DNA of 64,000 nt from T1Sed10-7 sp041685505 (GCA_041685505.1 JAWLFQ010000002.1:1-64000); one strand, 5' to 3'; positions 40,744 through 49,557 are shown, counted from the stretch's first letter. Notes: generated by a model from the sequence alone, not told the origin. A program made the numbers and translations.

Positions 40744-41487
40744 TTAGTCGAGATGCACGGCCCGGCCGTCGGCGTCCGCGCCGGACTGCAGGTCGAGGTA
40801 GGCCTCGCGCGCCGCTCGCTGCTCGGCCTGCTTCTTGCTGCGCCCCTCCCCGCGACCCACCTGCCGTCCGGCGACGAGCACGGCCGCCGTGAAGGTCTTG
40901 AGATGGTCGGGCCCGCGTTCCGACACCTCGTAGCGCGGCAGGGCGCCGAACTCCGCCGCGGCGAGCTCCTGGAGGCTGGTCTTGTAGTCGAGGGCGGCAC
41001 CCCGCTCGGCGAGCTCGGAGAGGATGTCGGCGAACAGCCGTTGCACCAGGTCGTAGGCCGTGGCGAACCCCTGATCGAGGTAGACGGCACCGATGACGGC
41101 TTCCAGCCCGTCGGCCAGGATCGAGTCCTTGTCGCGGCCACCCGAGCCGATCTCGCCCCGGCCGAGCTTGACGTAGCGCCCGAGCGCGATCCCCCGGGCG
41201 ACCGTCGCCAGCGACGCCGCCTTGACCGCGGCAGCGCGCACCTTCGCGAGCCGACCTTCCTGCTCGTCGGGGTGGGCGTGGAAGATCTCGTCGGCGACCA
41301 CCAGCCCGAGGACCGCGTCCCCCAGGAACTCGAGGCGTTCGTTGGGCTGCACGCCACCGTTCTCGAAGGCCCAGGAGCGGTGGGTCAGCGCACGTTCGAG
41401 CAGGCCCAGGTCGTCCATGTGGACGTCCAGGGCCCGGGCCAGCTCGGCTGCACCGGGGCGCTCGTCGGGGTCGGCCTGCTCGCCCAC
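40744..41487 (-). CDS. rnc: Ribonuclease III
   Basis: RNase III cuts double-stranded RNA, processing rRNA and regulatory hairpins. The catalytic signature ERLEFLGDAVLGLVVADEI is near residue 50, the second metal site in DSILADGLEAVIGAVYLDQG near 120, and a double-stranded RNA-binding domain fills the C-terminus (DYKTSLQELAAAEFG to KKQAEQRAAREAYL). 247 residues. The GTG start seven bases behind the rpmF stop, with a GAGGC box, is preferred over one ten codons earlier that lies inside rpmF. Confidence 0.96.
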   Translation of the reverse strand: MGEQADPDERPGAAELARALDVHMDDLGLLERALTHRSWAFENGGVQPNERLEFLGDAVLGLVVADEIFHAHPDEQEGRLAKVRAAAVKAASLATVARGIALGRYVKLGRGEIGSGGRDKDSILADGLEAVIGAVYLDQGFATAYDLVQRLFADILSELAERGAALDYKTSLQELAAAEFGALPRYEVSERGPDHLKTFTAAVLVAGRQVGRGEGRSKKQAEQRAAREAYLDLQSGADADGRAVHLD

Positions 41488-41494
41488 GGCCGCC

Positions 41495-41674
41495 TCAGTC
41501 GACCTCGACGACCTCACGGCCGGCGTAGGTGCCGCACGTGGCGCAGACGGTGTGGGGCCGCGTGGGGGCCTTGCACCGCTTGCAGGTCGCGTAGGCCGGT
41601 GTGGCGGTCTTGAGCCACTGCGCCTTCCGGTGTCGGGTCCGCGAACGGCTCAGCTTGCGCTTCGGGACGGCCAT
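41495..41674 (-). CDS. rpmF: 50S ribosomal protein L32
   Basis: L32, 59 residues, starts MAVPKRKLSRSRTRHRKAQW and carries four cysteines in CKRC and CATC, a zinc-binding (C+) form. The ATG follows AGGAG by six bases. It stands between the DUF177 gene and rnc, the standard order in many bacteria. Confidence 0.96.
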   Translation of the reverse strand: MAVPKRKLSRSRTRHRKAQWLKTATPAYATCKRCKAPTRPHTVCATCGTYAGREVVEVD

Positions 41675-41784
41675 GACGGCTCCTATGGGGTGAGGTGGTC
41701 GCATCGGGCCCGGGGGTGGGCCAGGGGGTCGCAGGTTCGGTGCCGGTGCGGCGCAGGCCGCGGTGGCGGGTGTCGCCGAGGCGG

Positions 41785-42318
41785 TCAGCCGGGCGGCAGA
41801 TCGAGCTGTTGCAGCGCCGCCCAGCGCGGATCGGGTTCCTCGTCGGGGCGGTGCCCGCAGTCGCCGGCGTTGCGGTCGGCGCCGCACTCCGGGCACAGCC
41901 CGCGGCAGGACTCGTCGCACAGCACCTGCACGGGCAGGTCGATCAACAGCGCGTCGCGCGCCAGCGTGGACAGCTCCAGCGCGGTCCGGTCGTCGATGAG
42001 CTCGTACCCGGGATCGTCCTCCTCACCCTCCTCGCGGCGTGTGGGGTCGACGAACAGCTCCGTGACCTGCACCTCGATGTCGTGCTGGCCCGGCCGGAGA
42101 CAGCGCGCGCAGGCGATCTCGACGTGGTAGCCGATCGTGCCCCGCACCAGGATCCCCTCGACCACGGCATCGAGGTGGAGGTCGAGATCGACGGGATCGT
42201 GCACCGCCGTCACCGTCGGACCCCAGGGGTCGGAGCCGAACTCCGCTGCCGGGACGGCACGCGCCAACGCCCGGGTCTCACCCGGGTGATCGACCAGGTC
42301 GACGATCGGGACGCGCAC
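41785..42318 (-). CDS. DUF177 (YceD) family protein
   Basis: YceD-type proteins are small and encoded just before rpmF; they have been tied to 23S rRNA maturation in plants and bacteria, though the mechanism is unknown. The 177 residues show HPGETRALARAV near residue 10, LDAVVEGILVRGTIGYHVEIAC (in the middle) with CARCLRP, and a cysteine-rich stretch CDESCRGLCPECGADRNAGDC near 145-160 that probably binds zinc. The GTG start follows a GGAG box; earlier in-frame positions are not start codons. A TACCCT box lies ~115 bases upstream. Confidence 0.87.
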   Translation of the reverse strand: MRVPIVDLVDHPGETRALARAVPAAEFGSDPWGPTVTAVHDPVDLDLHLDAVVEGILVRGTIGYHVEIACARCLRPGQHDIEVQVTELFVDPTRREEGEEDDPGYELIDDRTALELSTLARDALLIDLPVQVLCDESCRGLCPECGADRNAGDCGHRPDEEPDPRWAALQQLDLPPG

Positions 42319-42432
42319 GGGAACGCACTCCGCTGGAGGGGACGGGTCGGTGCAGGGTGCCACGGGCCGCGGCGAGGGTCACAGGGCCGCTGGGCACGGT
42401 GATCGGTCGCCGACATCGACGGCCGAGCGGTC

Positions 42433-42438
42433 AGGGTA
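42433..42438 (-). promoter_or_regulatory. Candidate -10 box for the DUF177-rpmF-rnc run
   Basis: TACCCT within GCTACCCTGACC on the minus strand, identical over 12 bases with the candidate -10 region of rpsB. It lies 13 bases after the stop of the coiled-coil gene. Confidence 0.35.
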
Positions 42439-42450
42439 GCAGTGCCGAGC

Positions 42451-43077
42451 TCAGCGCTCGGGCGCCGCATCGAAGGCGTCCTCGTCGAGGGGCACGTCGA
42501 TACCGGTCCCACCGAGGGTGACGTCCTCAGAGGCGCGACGTGCCGTACCGCCATCACCCTCCCGCCCGTCGTCGCCGTCCTCGCCGTCCTCGCCGAGCGC
42601 GTCGGTGTCGAGACCGCCCCGCAGCTTGGCCCGCCCCCGTTCGACCGCCCCGAGGGTCTTGTTCAGCACCACCTCGAAGTTGGCGAGCTTGGCGTCGACG
42701 TAGTCCTCGGCCTCCAGCCGGATCCGCCGGGCGTGCTCGCGGGCGTCGGTGACGATGCGCTGCGCCTCCTCCTGCGAGGAGCGCACGACCTCCTGCTCGG
42801 AGACCAGCCGGGCCTGCTCCGCCCTGGCCTGTTCGAGGATGTCGTCGGCATCGATCTGCGCGCGTTCGAGGATGTCGTCGCGCTCCTTGATCACCCATCG
42901 GGCCTGCGTCAACTCGTCGGGCAGCGCCTCCCGCAGATCCTCGACCAGACCGTCGATCTCCGCCCGGTTCAACATGATCGAGGCGGACAGCGGCACGGCC
43001 TTGGCCTCACCCACCAGCCGCTCGAGCTGGAACAGCTTGGCCTCCACGTCCGGGGGGACGCCACGCTGCTCGCTCAT
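42451..43077 (-). CDS. Coiled-coil protein, DivIVA/SepIVA-like
   Basis: A 208-residue hydrophilic protein encoded between coaD and DUF177, where actinobacteria usually carry a DivIVA-related protein. The centre (about 15-150) is a long charged helix: VEAKLFQLERLVGEAKAVPL, then LEQARAEQARLVSEQEVVRS and EAQRIVTDAREHARRIRLEA. The C-terminal 60 residues are acidic and disordered (EDGEDGDDGREGDG). No membrane segment. By context it may act in polar growth or septum placement, but the sequence alone does not prove this. ATG start with an AGAGG box. Confidence 0.75.
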   Translation of the reverse strand: MSEQRGVPPDVEAKLFQLERLVGEAKAVPLSASIMLNRAEIDGLVEDLREALPDELTQARWVIKERDDILERAQIDADDILEQARAEQARLVSEQEVVRSSQEEAQRIVTDAREHARRIRLEAEDYVDAKLANFEVVLNKTLGAVERGRAKLRGGLDTDALGEDGEDGDDGREGDGGTARRASEDVTLGGTGIDVPLDEDAFDAAPER

Positions 43078-43228
43078 GGCTCGGCCTCTTCGTTGCGGGG
43101 TTCGGTGGAGGGACACGACCGCGGCGCCGTCGGCGTCACACCTCGCACGGCCCGCGGTGCACAGGCACGCACTGTAGCGGCCGACCGCGGTCGGTCCGCC
43201 GGTCCCGGCACCCGTGTGCGCCCGCGGT

Positions 43229-43705
43229 TCAGCCGAACTTGGCGTGCAGGGCGGCAGCCACCCGGGCAGGGACCGTGCCGTCGATGGAACCGCCGTAGCG
43301 CGCGACCTCCTTGACCAGGGAACTGGAGAGGTAGGAGTGCTCGGGGCTGGTGGACATGAACAGCGTCTCCACGCCCCCGATGCGCTGGTTCATCTGCGCC
43401 ATCTGCAGCTCGTACTCGAAGTCGCTGACCGCCCGCAGCCCCTTGCACACCAGCCGGATCCCACGCGCGTTGCAGAAGTCGACCAGCAGGCCCTCGAAGC
43501 GTTCCACGGACACGTTGTCGAGCGTGCGGACCTCGTCCTCGAGCAGCCCGATGCGTTCCTCGACGGTGAACAGGCCCTGCTTGCGGGGGTTCTCCAGCAC
43601 CGCGACCACGACCTCGTCGAAGCGGTCCGCCGCCCTGCGGATGACATCGAGGTGACCGAGGGTGATGGGATCGAAGCTGCCGGGGCAGACGACCGGGACG
43701 CTCAC
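43229..43705 (-). CDS. coaD: Phosphopantetheine adenylyltransferase
   Basis: CoaD joins phosphopantetheine and ATP to dephospho-CoA. The nucleotidyltransferase motif CPGSFDPITLGHLDVI is at residues 6-21, with KGLRAVSDFEYELQMAQMN near 88 and the ISSS-like SYLSSSLVKEVARYGG near 124. The 158 residues equal the family length. The GTG start has an AGGAG box at six bases; an upstream in-frame start would add 13 residues without support. It follows rsmD as in most bacteria. Confidence 0.96.
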   Translation of the reverse strand: MSVPVVCPGSFDPITLGHLDVIRRAADRFDEVVVAVLENPRKQGLFTVEERIGLLEDEVRTLDNVSVERFEGLLVDFCNARGIRLVCKGLRAVSDFEYELQMAQMNQRIGGVETLFMSTSPEHSYLSSSLVKEVARYGGSIDGTVPARVAAALHAKFG

Positions 43706-43746
43706 GATGGCTCCTGCTCGCAGAGGGTCGAGGGCCGCACGCAACG

Positions 43747-44295
43747 CTAGGCCACCACACGCGCCCGGTGGAGCACGGTGCTGCCGTAGCGGCGCGGCGG
43801 CTGCGCGTGGTAGCTGGCGGGCCAGTTCGGGGCCGGCTCACGGCTGCCCCGTTCGACGACGACCACGGCATCGGCCGCCAGGTGTCGGGTGAGCGCGCGC
43901 AGCATCGCGTCCACCTCGCCGCCGGGCAGCCGGTAGGGCGGATCGGCCAGGACCAGATCGAAGGGGGCGCCGGGGGGCCGGGTGTCGAGCGTCGCGGCCA
44001 CCGCCGCGGGCACCACCTCGACGTCGGCTGCGCCGACCACCTCGACGTTGGCGCGCAGCACCGCCAGGGTGCGCGGGTCGTGCTCGACCAGGGTGACGTG
44101 CGCCGCGCCGCGTGAGGCGGCCTCCAGCCCGAGCGCGCCGCTGCCCGCGTAGAGGTCGAGGACGCTGGCCCCCGGCAGCACGGGCTGCAGCGAGGAGAAC
44201 AGGGCCTCGCGCACCCGGTCGGCGGTGGGGCGGACGTGGTCCCCGGGTGGTGCGGCGATCCGCCGGCCCTTGGCGCGGCCCGCGATGATGCGCAT
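43747..44295 (-). CDS. rsmD: 16S rRNA (guanine-966-N2)-methyltransferase
   Basis: RsmD methylates G966 of 16S rRNA with SAM. The N-terminus MRIIAGRAKGRRIAAPPGDHV is diagnostic, followed by TADRVREALFSSL, the SAM-binding VLDLYAGSGALGLEAASRGA near residue 43 and the catalytic DPPY in LVLADPPYRLPG near 119. Length 182. The ATG shares one base with the upstream oligopeptidase stop (TGATG), so it is probably translated by re-initiation. Confidence 0.95.
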   Translation of the reverse strand: MRIIAGRAKGRRIAAPPGDHVRPTADRVREALFSSLQPVLPGASVLDLYAGSGALGLEAASRGAAHVTLVEHDPRTLAVLRANVEVVGAADVEVVPAAVAATLDTRPPGAPFDLVLADPPYRLPGGEVDAMLRALTRHLAADAVVVVERGSREPAPNWPASYHAQPPRRYGSTVLHRARVVA

Positions 44296-46481
44296 CAGCC
44301 GTCGTCCGGCACCGGCGGCCCGGTGACCGGCACGTCCGCGGCGCCGACGTGGTCGAGCACGAAGGCCAGCACCCGTGCCTCGTCGCGCCAGGCGTCGTAG
44401 CGACCCGAGCGGCCGGCGTGCCCGGCACCGAGCTCCGTGCGCAGCAGGATCGGGCCACCACCGGTGGCCGTGGCACGCAGCTTCGCCACCCACTTGGCCG
44501 GCTCCCAGTACTGCACACGGGGATCGTTCAGCCCGGCGGTCACCAGCATCGCGGGGTAGGCGGCCGCGGCCACGTTGTCGTAGGGCGAGTAGCTGCGCAT
44601 CACCTCGAGGTAGGTGGGGTCCGCAGGGTCGCCCCACTCGTCGTACTCGATCACCGTGAGGGGGATGGACGCGTCGGACATCGTGGTGACGACGTCGACG
44701 AAGGGCACCTCCGCGACCGCGGCGGCGGCGAGGTCGGGCCGCAGGTTCAGCGCCGCACCGATCAGCAGGCCCCCCGCCGATCCGCCCCGCACCGCCAGCC
44801 GGGTGCGGGCGGTGATGTCCCGGTCGACGAGGTGGTCGGCGCAGGCCACGAAGTCGCGGAAGGTGTTCGGCTTGGCGAGGAACTTGCCGTCCTCGTACCA
44901 CCGCCGCCCCATCTCCCCACCGCCGCGCACGTGGGCGATGGCGAAGACCACGCCGCGCTCGAGCAGGCTGAGCCGCACCGGCGAGAAGGCCGGGTCCATG
45001 GAGATCTCGTAGCTGCCGTAGCCGTAGAGCAGCGCCGGGGCGGTGCCGTCGAGCCGGACGTCGGCGCGGCGCACCAGGCTGATCGGCACGCGGGTGCCAT
45101 CGGGCGCCGTCGCCCACTCCCGCCAGGAGACGAACCGGTCGCGGTCGTAGCCGCCGCGCACCGGCTGCTGCTTGAGCAGACGACGCTGGCCCGTCTCCAG
45201 ATCCAGGTCCACCTCCTGGACGGGGGTGGTCAGCGAGGTGTAGGCGAAACGCAGGGTGCGTGTCTCGAAGCCCGGGTTGGCGCCGAGGCCGGCGGTGTAG
45301 ACCTCCTCGTCCATCGTCAGGAGCTCGCCCTCTCCGGTGGCGGGATCGCACACCCGCAGCTGCGTGCGTGCCTCGCTGCGCTCGGACAGGATCAGCTGGT
45401 CGGCGAAGACGTCCGCCGCCTCCAACCGGATCCCCGGACGATGGCCGATCAGCTCGATCCAGTGGGCCCGACCGGGGGTGGCCACGGGGGCCACGCACAG
45501 CTTGAAATCCTGCGCGCCATCGGCGTTGGTGACCAGGTAGAGCAGGTCACCACGATGATCGAGGTCGTACTCCACGCCGTGCTCGCGCTCGGCCACCAGG
45601 CGGGGGCGCGCGGTGGGGTCGTCGGCGTCCAGCAGGTACCACTCGCTGGTGACCTTGCTGGAGGCCGCGATCGCCAGGAAGCGGTCGCTGCGGGTGCGTC
45701 CGACACCCAACCAGAACCGCTCGTCGGGCTCCTGGTACAGCAGCTCGTCATCGTCGTGGGGTGTCCCGAGGCGGTGCCGCCACACCTGGTGGGGACGCCA
45801 GGCGTCGTCGGGGACGGTGTAGAGGAAGGTGCGTGCGTCGTTGCCCCAGGCGATGCCGTAGGCGGCACGCGGGATGACGTCGTCGAGATCCTCGCCGGTC
45901 TCGAGGTCGCGGACGCGGATCTCGAAGACCTCGGCGCCGGTGGTGTCGGTGGCGATGGCGGCCAGGCGGTGGTCGGGGCTGATCGTGAAGCCACCGAGCT
46001 GGAAGAACTCGTGGCCCTCTGCCGCGGCGTTCTGGTCGTAGAGCACCACCTCGTCGTCAGGGGGATCGACGGGGTCGACGGGCGCACGCAGGTGCGCATC
46101 GAGGTGGCGGGGGTCGTGGACACCGAAGGGTGCGGGCCGGCGGCAGCGGATCGGGTAGGCCGCCCCCTCCCGCGTGCGCCGGTAGTACAGCCACCCGCCA
46201 TCGAGCACCGGCACGGAACTGTCGGTCTCCTGCACCCGGGCCTTGATCTCCGCGAACAGCCGGTCCTGTAGGGACCGCAGCCGCTCGAGGTGGGACGCGG
46301 TGTAGGCGTTCTCCGCCTCCAGGTACGTGAGGGTCGCCGGGTCATCCCGGTCACGGAGCCAGAACCACGGATCCTCGACCGTGGAACCGTCGGCACGGGT
46401 CAGCGTGTGCGCACGCTGCTCGGCCTTCGGCGGGGAGGCGGGCTCGGGCACGGCGGTGGGATCGAAGCGGGGGTCGGGCAC
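44295..46481 (-). CDS. ptrB: Oligopeptidase B (S9 family serine peptidase)
   Basis: Oligopeptidase B cleaves short peptides after Arg or Lys in the cytoplasm. The 728 residues have an N-terminal seven-bladed propeller (about 75-440) and a C-terminal alpha/beta-hydrolase domain with the full triad: Ser568 in VRGGSAGGLLIG, Asp653 in GLNDPRVQYWEP, His688 in GAGHAGRSG. PALLYGYGSYEISMDPAFS near 482 and HVRGGGEMGRRWYEDGK near 517 are family blocks. The GTG start has a CGGAG box; a 30-base duplication places a second GTG with identical surroundings ten codons later. Confidence 0.94.
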   Translation of the reverse strand: MPDPRFDPTAVPEPASPPKAEQRAHTLTRADGSTVEDPWFWLRDRDDPATLTYLEAENAYTASHLERLRSLQDRLFAEIKARVQETDSSVPVLDGGWLYYRRTREGAAYPIRCRRPAPFGVHDPRHLDAHLRAPVDPVDPPDDEVVLYDQNAAAEGHEFFQLGGFTISPDHRLAAIATDTTGAEVFEIRVRDLETGEDLDDVIPRAAYGIAWGNDARTFLYTVPDDAWRPHQVWRHRLGTPHDDDELLYQEPDERFWLGVGRTRSDRFLAIAASSKVTSEWYLLDADDPTARPRLVAEREHGVEYDLDHRGDLLYLVTNADGAQDFKLCVAPVATPGRAHWIELIGHRPGIRLEAADVFADQLILSERSEARTQLRVCDPATGEGELLTMDEEVYTAGLGANPGFETRTLRFAYTSLTTPVQEVDLDLETGQRRLLKQQPVRGGYDRDRFVSWREWATAPDGTRVPISLVRRADVRLDGTAPALLYGYGSYEISMDPAFSPVRLSLLERGVVFAIAHVRGGGEMGRRWYEDGKFLAKPNTFRDFVACADHLVDRDITARTRLAVRGGSAGGLLIGAALNLRPDLAAAAVAEVPFVDVVTTMSDASIPLTVIEYDEWGDPADPTYLEVMRSYSPYDNVAAAAYPAMLVTAGLNDPRVQYWEPAKWVAKLRATATGGGPILLRTELGAGHAGRSGRYDAWRDEARVLAFVLDHVGAADVPVTGPPVPDDG

Positions 46482-46490
46482 GGCGGTGGG
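46444..46490. repeat. 17-bp direct repeat at the ptrB start
   Basis: TCGGGCACGGCGGTGGG occurs at 46444-46460 and 46474-46490, a 30-base period. On the minus strand it duplicates the start codon and its context, giving two GTG candidates ten codons apart. Confidence 0.7.
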
Positions 46491-46511
46491 CTCCGTCGAC
46501 GGTGGCCGCCG

Positions 46512-46535
46512 AGCCTAACCGCGGGCCGGCCCGCG
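46512..46535 (-). promoter_or_regulatory. -10 box and 16-bp palindrome before ptrB
   Basis: TAGGCT (46512-46517, minus strand) is preceded by a perfect 16-bp palindrome CGCGGGCCGGCCCGCG (46520-46535). The palindrome occupies the spacer between -10 and -35 and begins 28 bases after the acetoacetyl-CoA synthetase stop. It could be an operator or a terminator stem. Confidence 0.4.
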
Positions 46536-46563
46536 CTCGCCCCGGCGCGCCGCCCGGACGCCG

Positions 46564-48537
46564 TCACCCACCGCCGGCGAGCGCACGGAAGGGCTCGAGC
46601 GACCGGGGATCGGCGACCGCACCGGGGTTTACCACCTGCTCGAGGGCCTCGCCCTCCAGCAGCCGTTTGACGGGCAGCTCCAGCTTCTTGCCGGAGATGG
46701 TCCGCGGGATCGCGGGCACCACGTGGAGCTCGTCGGGCACGTGGCGGGGCGACAGCTGCGTGCGGATCGTGTCGGCGATGGTCCGCCGGAGCGCGTCATC
46801 CGGCTCCGCTCCCGGGCTGAGCTGCACGAAGAGCACCAGCCGCCCGGCTTCGCCGGCAGCATCGTCGAGGTGGACGACCAGAGCGTCGACCACCGCCGCG
46901 AGACCCTCCACAGCGGAGTAGAACTCGGCGGTTCCCATGCGCACGCCGCCGCGGTTGAGGGTGGCATCGGAGCGCCCGCTGATGATGCAGCTGCCCCGCG
47001 GGGTGATCTCGATCCAGTCACCGTGCCGCCACACGCCGGGGAAGTGCGCGAAGTAGGCGGCGCGGTAGCGCGAACCGTCGGGATCGTCCCAGAACCCGAT
47101 CGGCATCGACGGCATCGGGGCCGTCAGCACCAGCTCACCGCGCTGGCCGATGACCGGCTGGCCCGAGGGGTCGAAGGCCTCGACCTTCGCACCCAGGCAG
47201 CGGCCGGGGATCTCGCCCGCGTGGACGGGCAGTAGCGGGGACCCCGCGACGAAGGCGGTGCACAGGTCCGTGCCGCCCGACGCCGAGGACAGCAGGAGGT
47301 CGTCGCCGACGTGCTCGTACACCCACGCGAACCCCTCGGGCGGCAGGGGCGCGCCCGTGGAGCCGACCGAGCGCAGCCGCGTGAGGTCGAGCTCCGCCCC
47401 CGGGCGGAGTCCGGCCTTGCGACACGACAGCAGGAACGGTGCCCCCACGCCCAGCATGGTCACCGCGAGCTCCTCCGCCAGGCGCCACAGGGCCATCAGG
47501 TCGGGGAAGCCGGGGTCGCCATCGACGAGCACCACCGTGGCCCCGACGGTCAGCCCGGAGACGAGGTAGTTCCACATCATCCAGCCCGTGGTGGTGAACC
47601 AGCAGAACCGGTCCCCCGGCCCGAGGTCGTGGTGGAGGCCGAGCATCTTGACGTGCTCGAGCAGGATGCCGCCATGACCGTGGACGATGGCCTTCGGCAG
47701 GCCGGTGGTCCCGGAGCTGTAGAGGACGTAGAGCGGGTGGTCGAAGGGCACGGGCTCGATCGCCAGGTCGGCGGGCTCGGCCAGCAGCTCCGTCCACAGC
47801 ACCGCGTCAGGCACCGCAGCCGCCGCGGACCCCTCGGCGCGCAGGTAGGGCAGCAGGACCGTGGCCCTCAGGCTCGGCAGTGCCGCGCGGATCCGTGCCA
47901 CCTCGGCGCTGCGGTCGACCTCCCTGTCCCCGTAGCGGTAGCCGTCCACCGCCAGCAGCACCGTCGGCTCGATCTGGCGGACACGGTCGACCACCGCCCG
48001 GGTGCCGAACTCCGGCGCGCAGGAGGACCACACCGCCCCCATCGACGCGCAGGCCAGGAAGGCGACGATCGTCTCGGGCACGTTGGGCAGGTAGGCGACC
48101 ACCCGGTCGCCCGGGCGCACGCCGAGCCGCCGCAGCCCGGCCGCGGCACGGGCGACCTGGTCGGCGAGCTCGGCGAAGGTGACGACCACCTCGTCGCGGG
48201 TCTGGGAGCGGGCGATGAGGGCGGCAGCGTCATCACGGCGGCGCAGCGCCTGCTCGGCGTAGTTGCACCGCGCGCCCGGGAACCACCGCACGTCGGGCAT
48301 CCCCTCGCCGGCGACGACCTGCGCCCCCACGGGGTCGAGCGCGACGTCGAAGTGGTCGACGACCGCGCGCCAGAAGCCCTCGAGGTCCTCCACCGACCAC
48401 TGCCACGCGGTCCCGTGATCGGGCAGCGAGCGGCCCGTGGCACGCTCCGCGGCGTCGAGGAACCGGCCCATGCGGGTGCGCTCACGGGCGTCGGCCGGTG
48501 GCTCCCACAGCAGGCTCCCGGGTGCGATGTCGACCAC
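46564..48537 (-). CDS. Acetoacetyl-CoA synthetase (AMP-forming)
   Basis: Acetoacetyl-CoA synthetases activate acetoacetate with ATP and CoA, often linked to ketone-body or PHB use. The ANL-superfamily motifs are present: YVLYSSGTTGLPKAIVH near residue 270, the TTGWMMWNYLVSGL block near 313, SVGSTGAPLPPEGFAWVYEHV near 390, GGTDLCTAF, HGDWIEITPRGSCIISGRSDATLNRGGVRMGTAEFY (split across 523-558) and the catalytic lysine in PRTISGKKLELPVKRLLEG near the end. The ACS-type N-terminus (SLLWEPPADARERT) and SGKKLE favour acetoacetyl- over acetyl-CoA synthetase. 657 residues. GTG start with GGAGG. Neighbouring SDR could act in the same route. Confidence 0.88.
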   Translation of the reverse strand: MVDIAPGSLLWEPPADARERTRMGRFLDAAERATGRSLPDHGTAWQWSVEDLEGFWRAVVDHFDVALDPVGAQVVAGEGMPDVRWFPGARCNYAEQALRRRDDAAALIARSQTRDEVVVTFAELADQVARAAAGLRRLGVRPGDRVVAYLPNVPETIVAFLACASMGAVWSSCAPEFGTRAVVDRVRQIEPTVLLAVDGYRYGDREVDRSAEVARIRAALPSLRATVLLPYLRAEGSAAAAVPDAVLWTELLAEPADLAIEPVPFDHPLYVLYSSGTTGLPKAIVHGHGGILLEHVKMLGLHHDLGPGDRFCWFTTTGWMMWNYLVSGLTVGATVVLVDGDPGFPDLMALWRLAEELAVTMLGVGAPFLLSCRKAGLRPGAELDLTRLRSVGSTGAPLPPEGFAWVYEHVGDDLLLSSASGGTDLCTAFVAGSPLLPVHAGEIPGRCLGAKVEAFDPSGQPVIGQRGELVLTAPMPSMPIGFWDDPDGSRYRAAYFAHFPGVWRHGDWIEITPRGSCIISGRSDATLNRGGVRMGTAEFYSAVEGLAAVVDALVVHLDDAAGEAGRLVLFVQLSPGAEPDDALRRTIADTIRTQLSPRHVPDELHVVPAIPRTISGKKLELPVKRLLEGEALEQVVNPGAVADPRSLEPFRALAGGG

Positions 48538-48564
48538 CCTCGTCCCTCCCCTGGATCGTGGGGC

Positions 48565-48570
48565 ACCGTA
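48565..48570 (-). promoter_or_regulatory. Candidate -10 box before the acetoacetyl-CoA synthetase gene
   Basis: TACGGT on the minus strand, 27 bases before the GTG start, leaving room for the GGAGG box. No clear -35 hexamer. Confidence 0.3.
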
Positions 48571-48609
48571 GTGGGAGCGGCTGGCGCCTCCCGAGCCGGC
48601 TGCGGTGCG

Positions 48610-49401
48610 TCAGTCGCGGCGGCGACCGGTGGTGCGTGCCAGCCATGCCACCAGCCGTGGTGACACGCGCCACAGCGCGTACTCGAGCTGCTGCATGCGG
48701 GTGTGGACCACCAGCGGGCGCGGGCGGTGCAGCGTGCGGACGATCACCTCCGCCGCCTCGGTGGCCGGGATCGTGGGGATCAGGGCACCCAGGCTCGGGA
48801 TGTGCTCGCGGCTGTCGGGGTTGACCTCGAAGTAGGCCGTCGCGACCTCGCCGAACAGCACGTGGCAGCTGTGCACCCCGGTGCCGTGGAGGTCCTGCAC
48901 CAGCGCTTCGTGGTAGCCGCGCAGCGCCCAGCGGGAGACGGCGTAGCCGGTGGCCGAGGGCCACGGGACCAGGGACGCCGGCGAGCCCACGTGGACGATG
49001 ACCCCACTGCCCTGCGCCAGCATGGCTTCCAGGAACCCGTAGGTGACGTGGTAGGCGCTGCGGAAGGGTGCGTCCAGCAGCTCCTCCATCAGCGCCGGCG
49101 GGGTGTCCTCCGGCCAGCGCCACACCCCCGCGCCGGCGCTGTTGACGATCGCGCCCGGCGTGCCGTAGCGCTCGCGGACGCGTCGGGCCAGGGCGGCGAC
49201 GGCGTCGGCGTCACCTGCGTCGAGGGCCTCGACCACGATCTCACCGGCGCCGACGGCCGCCGCGCGCGCCCGGAGCGCCTCGAGGCGGTCGCGTCGCCGT
49301 GCCACGGCCACGACCCGCCACCCGCGGGCCGCGAGCACCGCGGCGGTGGCCTCCCCGATACCCGAGGATGCACCGGTCACGATCGCCAGCTGCTGGGCCA
49401 C
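48610..49401 (-). CDS. Short-chain dehydrogenase/reductase with a YxxxR active site
   Basis: A 263-residue classical SDR: the NAD(P)-binding TGASSGIGEAT is at residues 9-19, the NxAG motif reads VNSAGAG (87-92), the catalytic serine is in VHVGSPASL (Ser140) and the tyrosine in GYAVSRWAL (Tyr153). The catalytic lysine four residues after the tyrosine is replaced by Arg157. Basic residues after the glycine motif (VAVARRRDRL) point to NADPH. A C-terminal extension of ~30 residues includes a hydrophobic helix. GTG start with an AGGGGG box. The substrate is unknown; the arginine swap may lower activity. Next to an acetoacetyl-CoA synthetase gene. Confidence 0.82.
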   Translation of the reverse strand: MAQQLAIVTGASSGIGEATAAVLAARGWRVVAVARRRDRLEALRARAAAVGAGEIVVEALDAGDADAVAALARRVRERYGTPGAIVNSAGAGVWRWPEDTPPALMEELLDAPFRSAYHVTYGFLEAMLAQGSGVIVHVGSPASLVPWPSATGYAVSRWALRGYHEALVQDLHGTGVHSCHVLFGEVATAYFEVNPDSREHIPSLGALIPTIPATEAAEVIVRTLHRPRPLVVHTRMQQLEYALWRVSPRLVAWLARTTGRRRD

Positions 49402-49457
49402 GGTTCCCCCTCTCCCGCCGAACCGGCACCCTGGTGGGAACCGGATCTCGGCCAGGA

Positions 49458-49463
49458 ACGCTA
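49458..49463 (-). promoter_or_regulatory. Candidate -10 box for the SDR gene
   Basis: TAGCGT on the minus strand, 56 bases before the start, in the gap shared with the divergent PQQ-propeller gene. Confidence 0.25.
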
Positions 49464-49557
49464 ACGGGTGCCCGCACCGGGCACCAGCGTGCGACCTCGG
49501 CAGCGCGGTCGCGACCGCGCTGCGGCGAGGTTCGCCGGGATGGGGACAGGAGGCGGC

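Noticed and set aside
41488..41517. Earlier GTG start for rnc inside rpmF
   Set aside because: It would overlap rpmF by 23 bases with a basic, non-family N-terminus; the later GTG has a GAGGC box and follows the rpmF stop.
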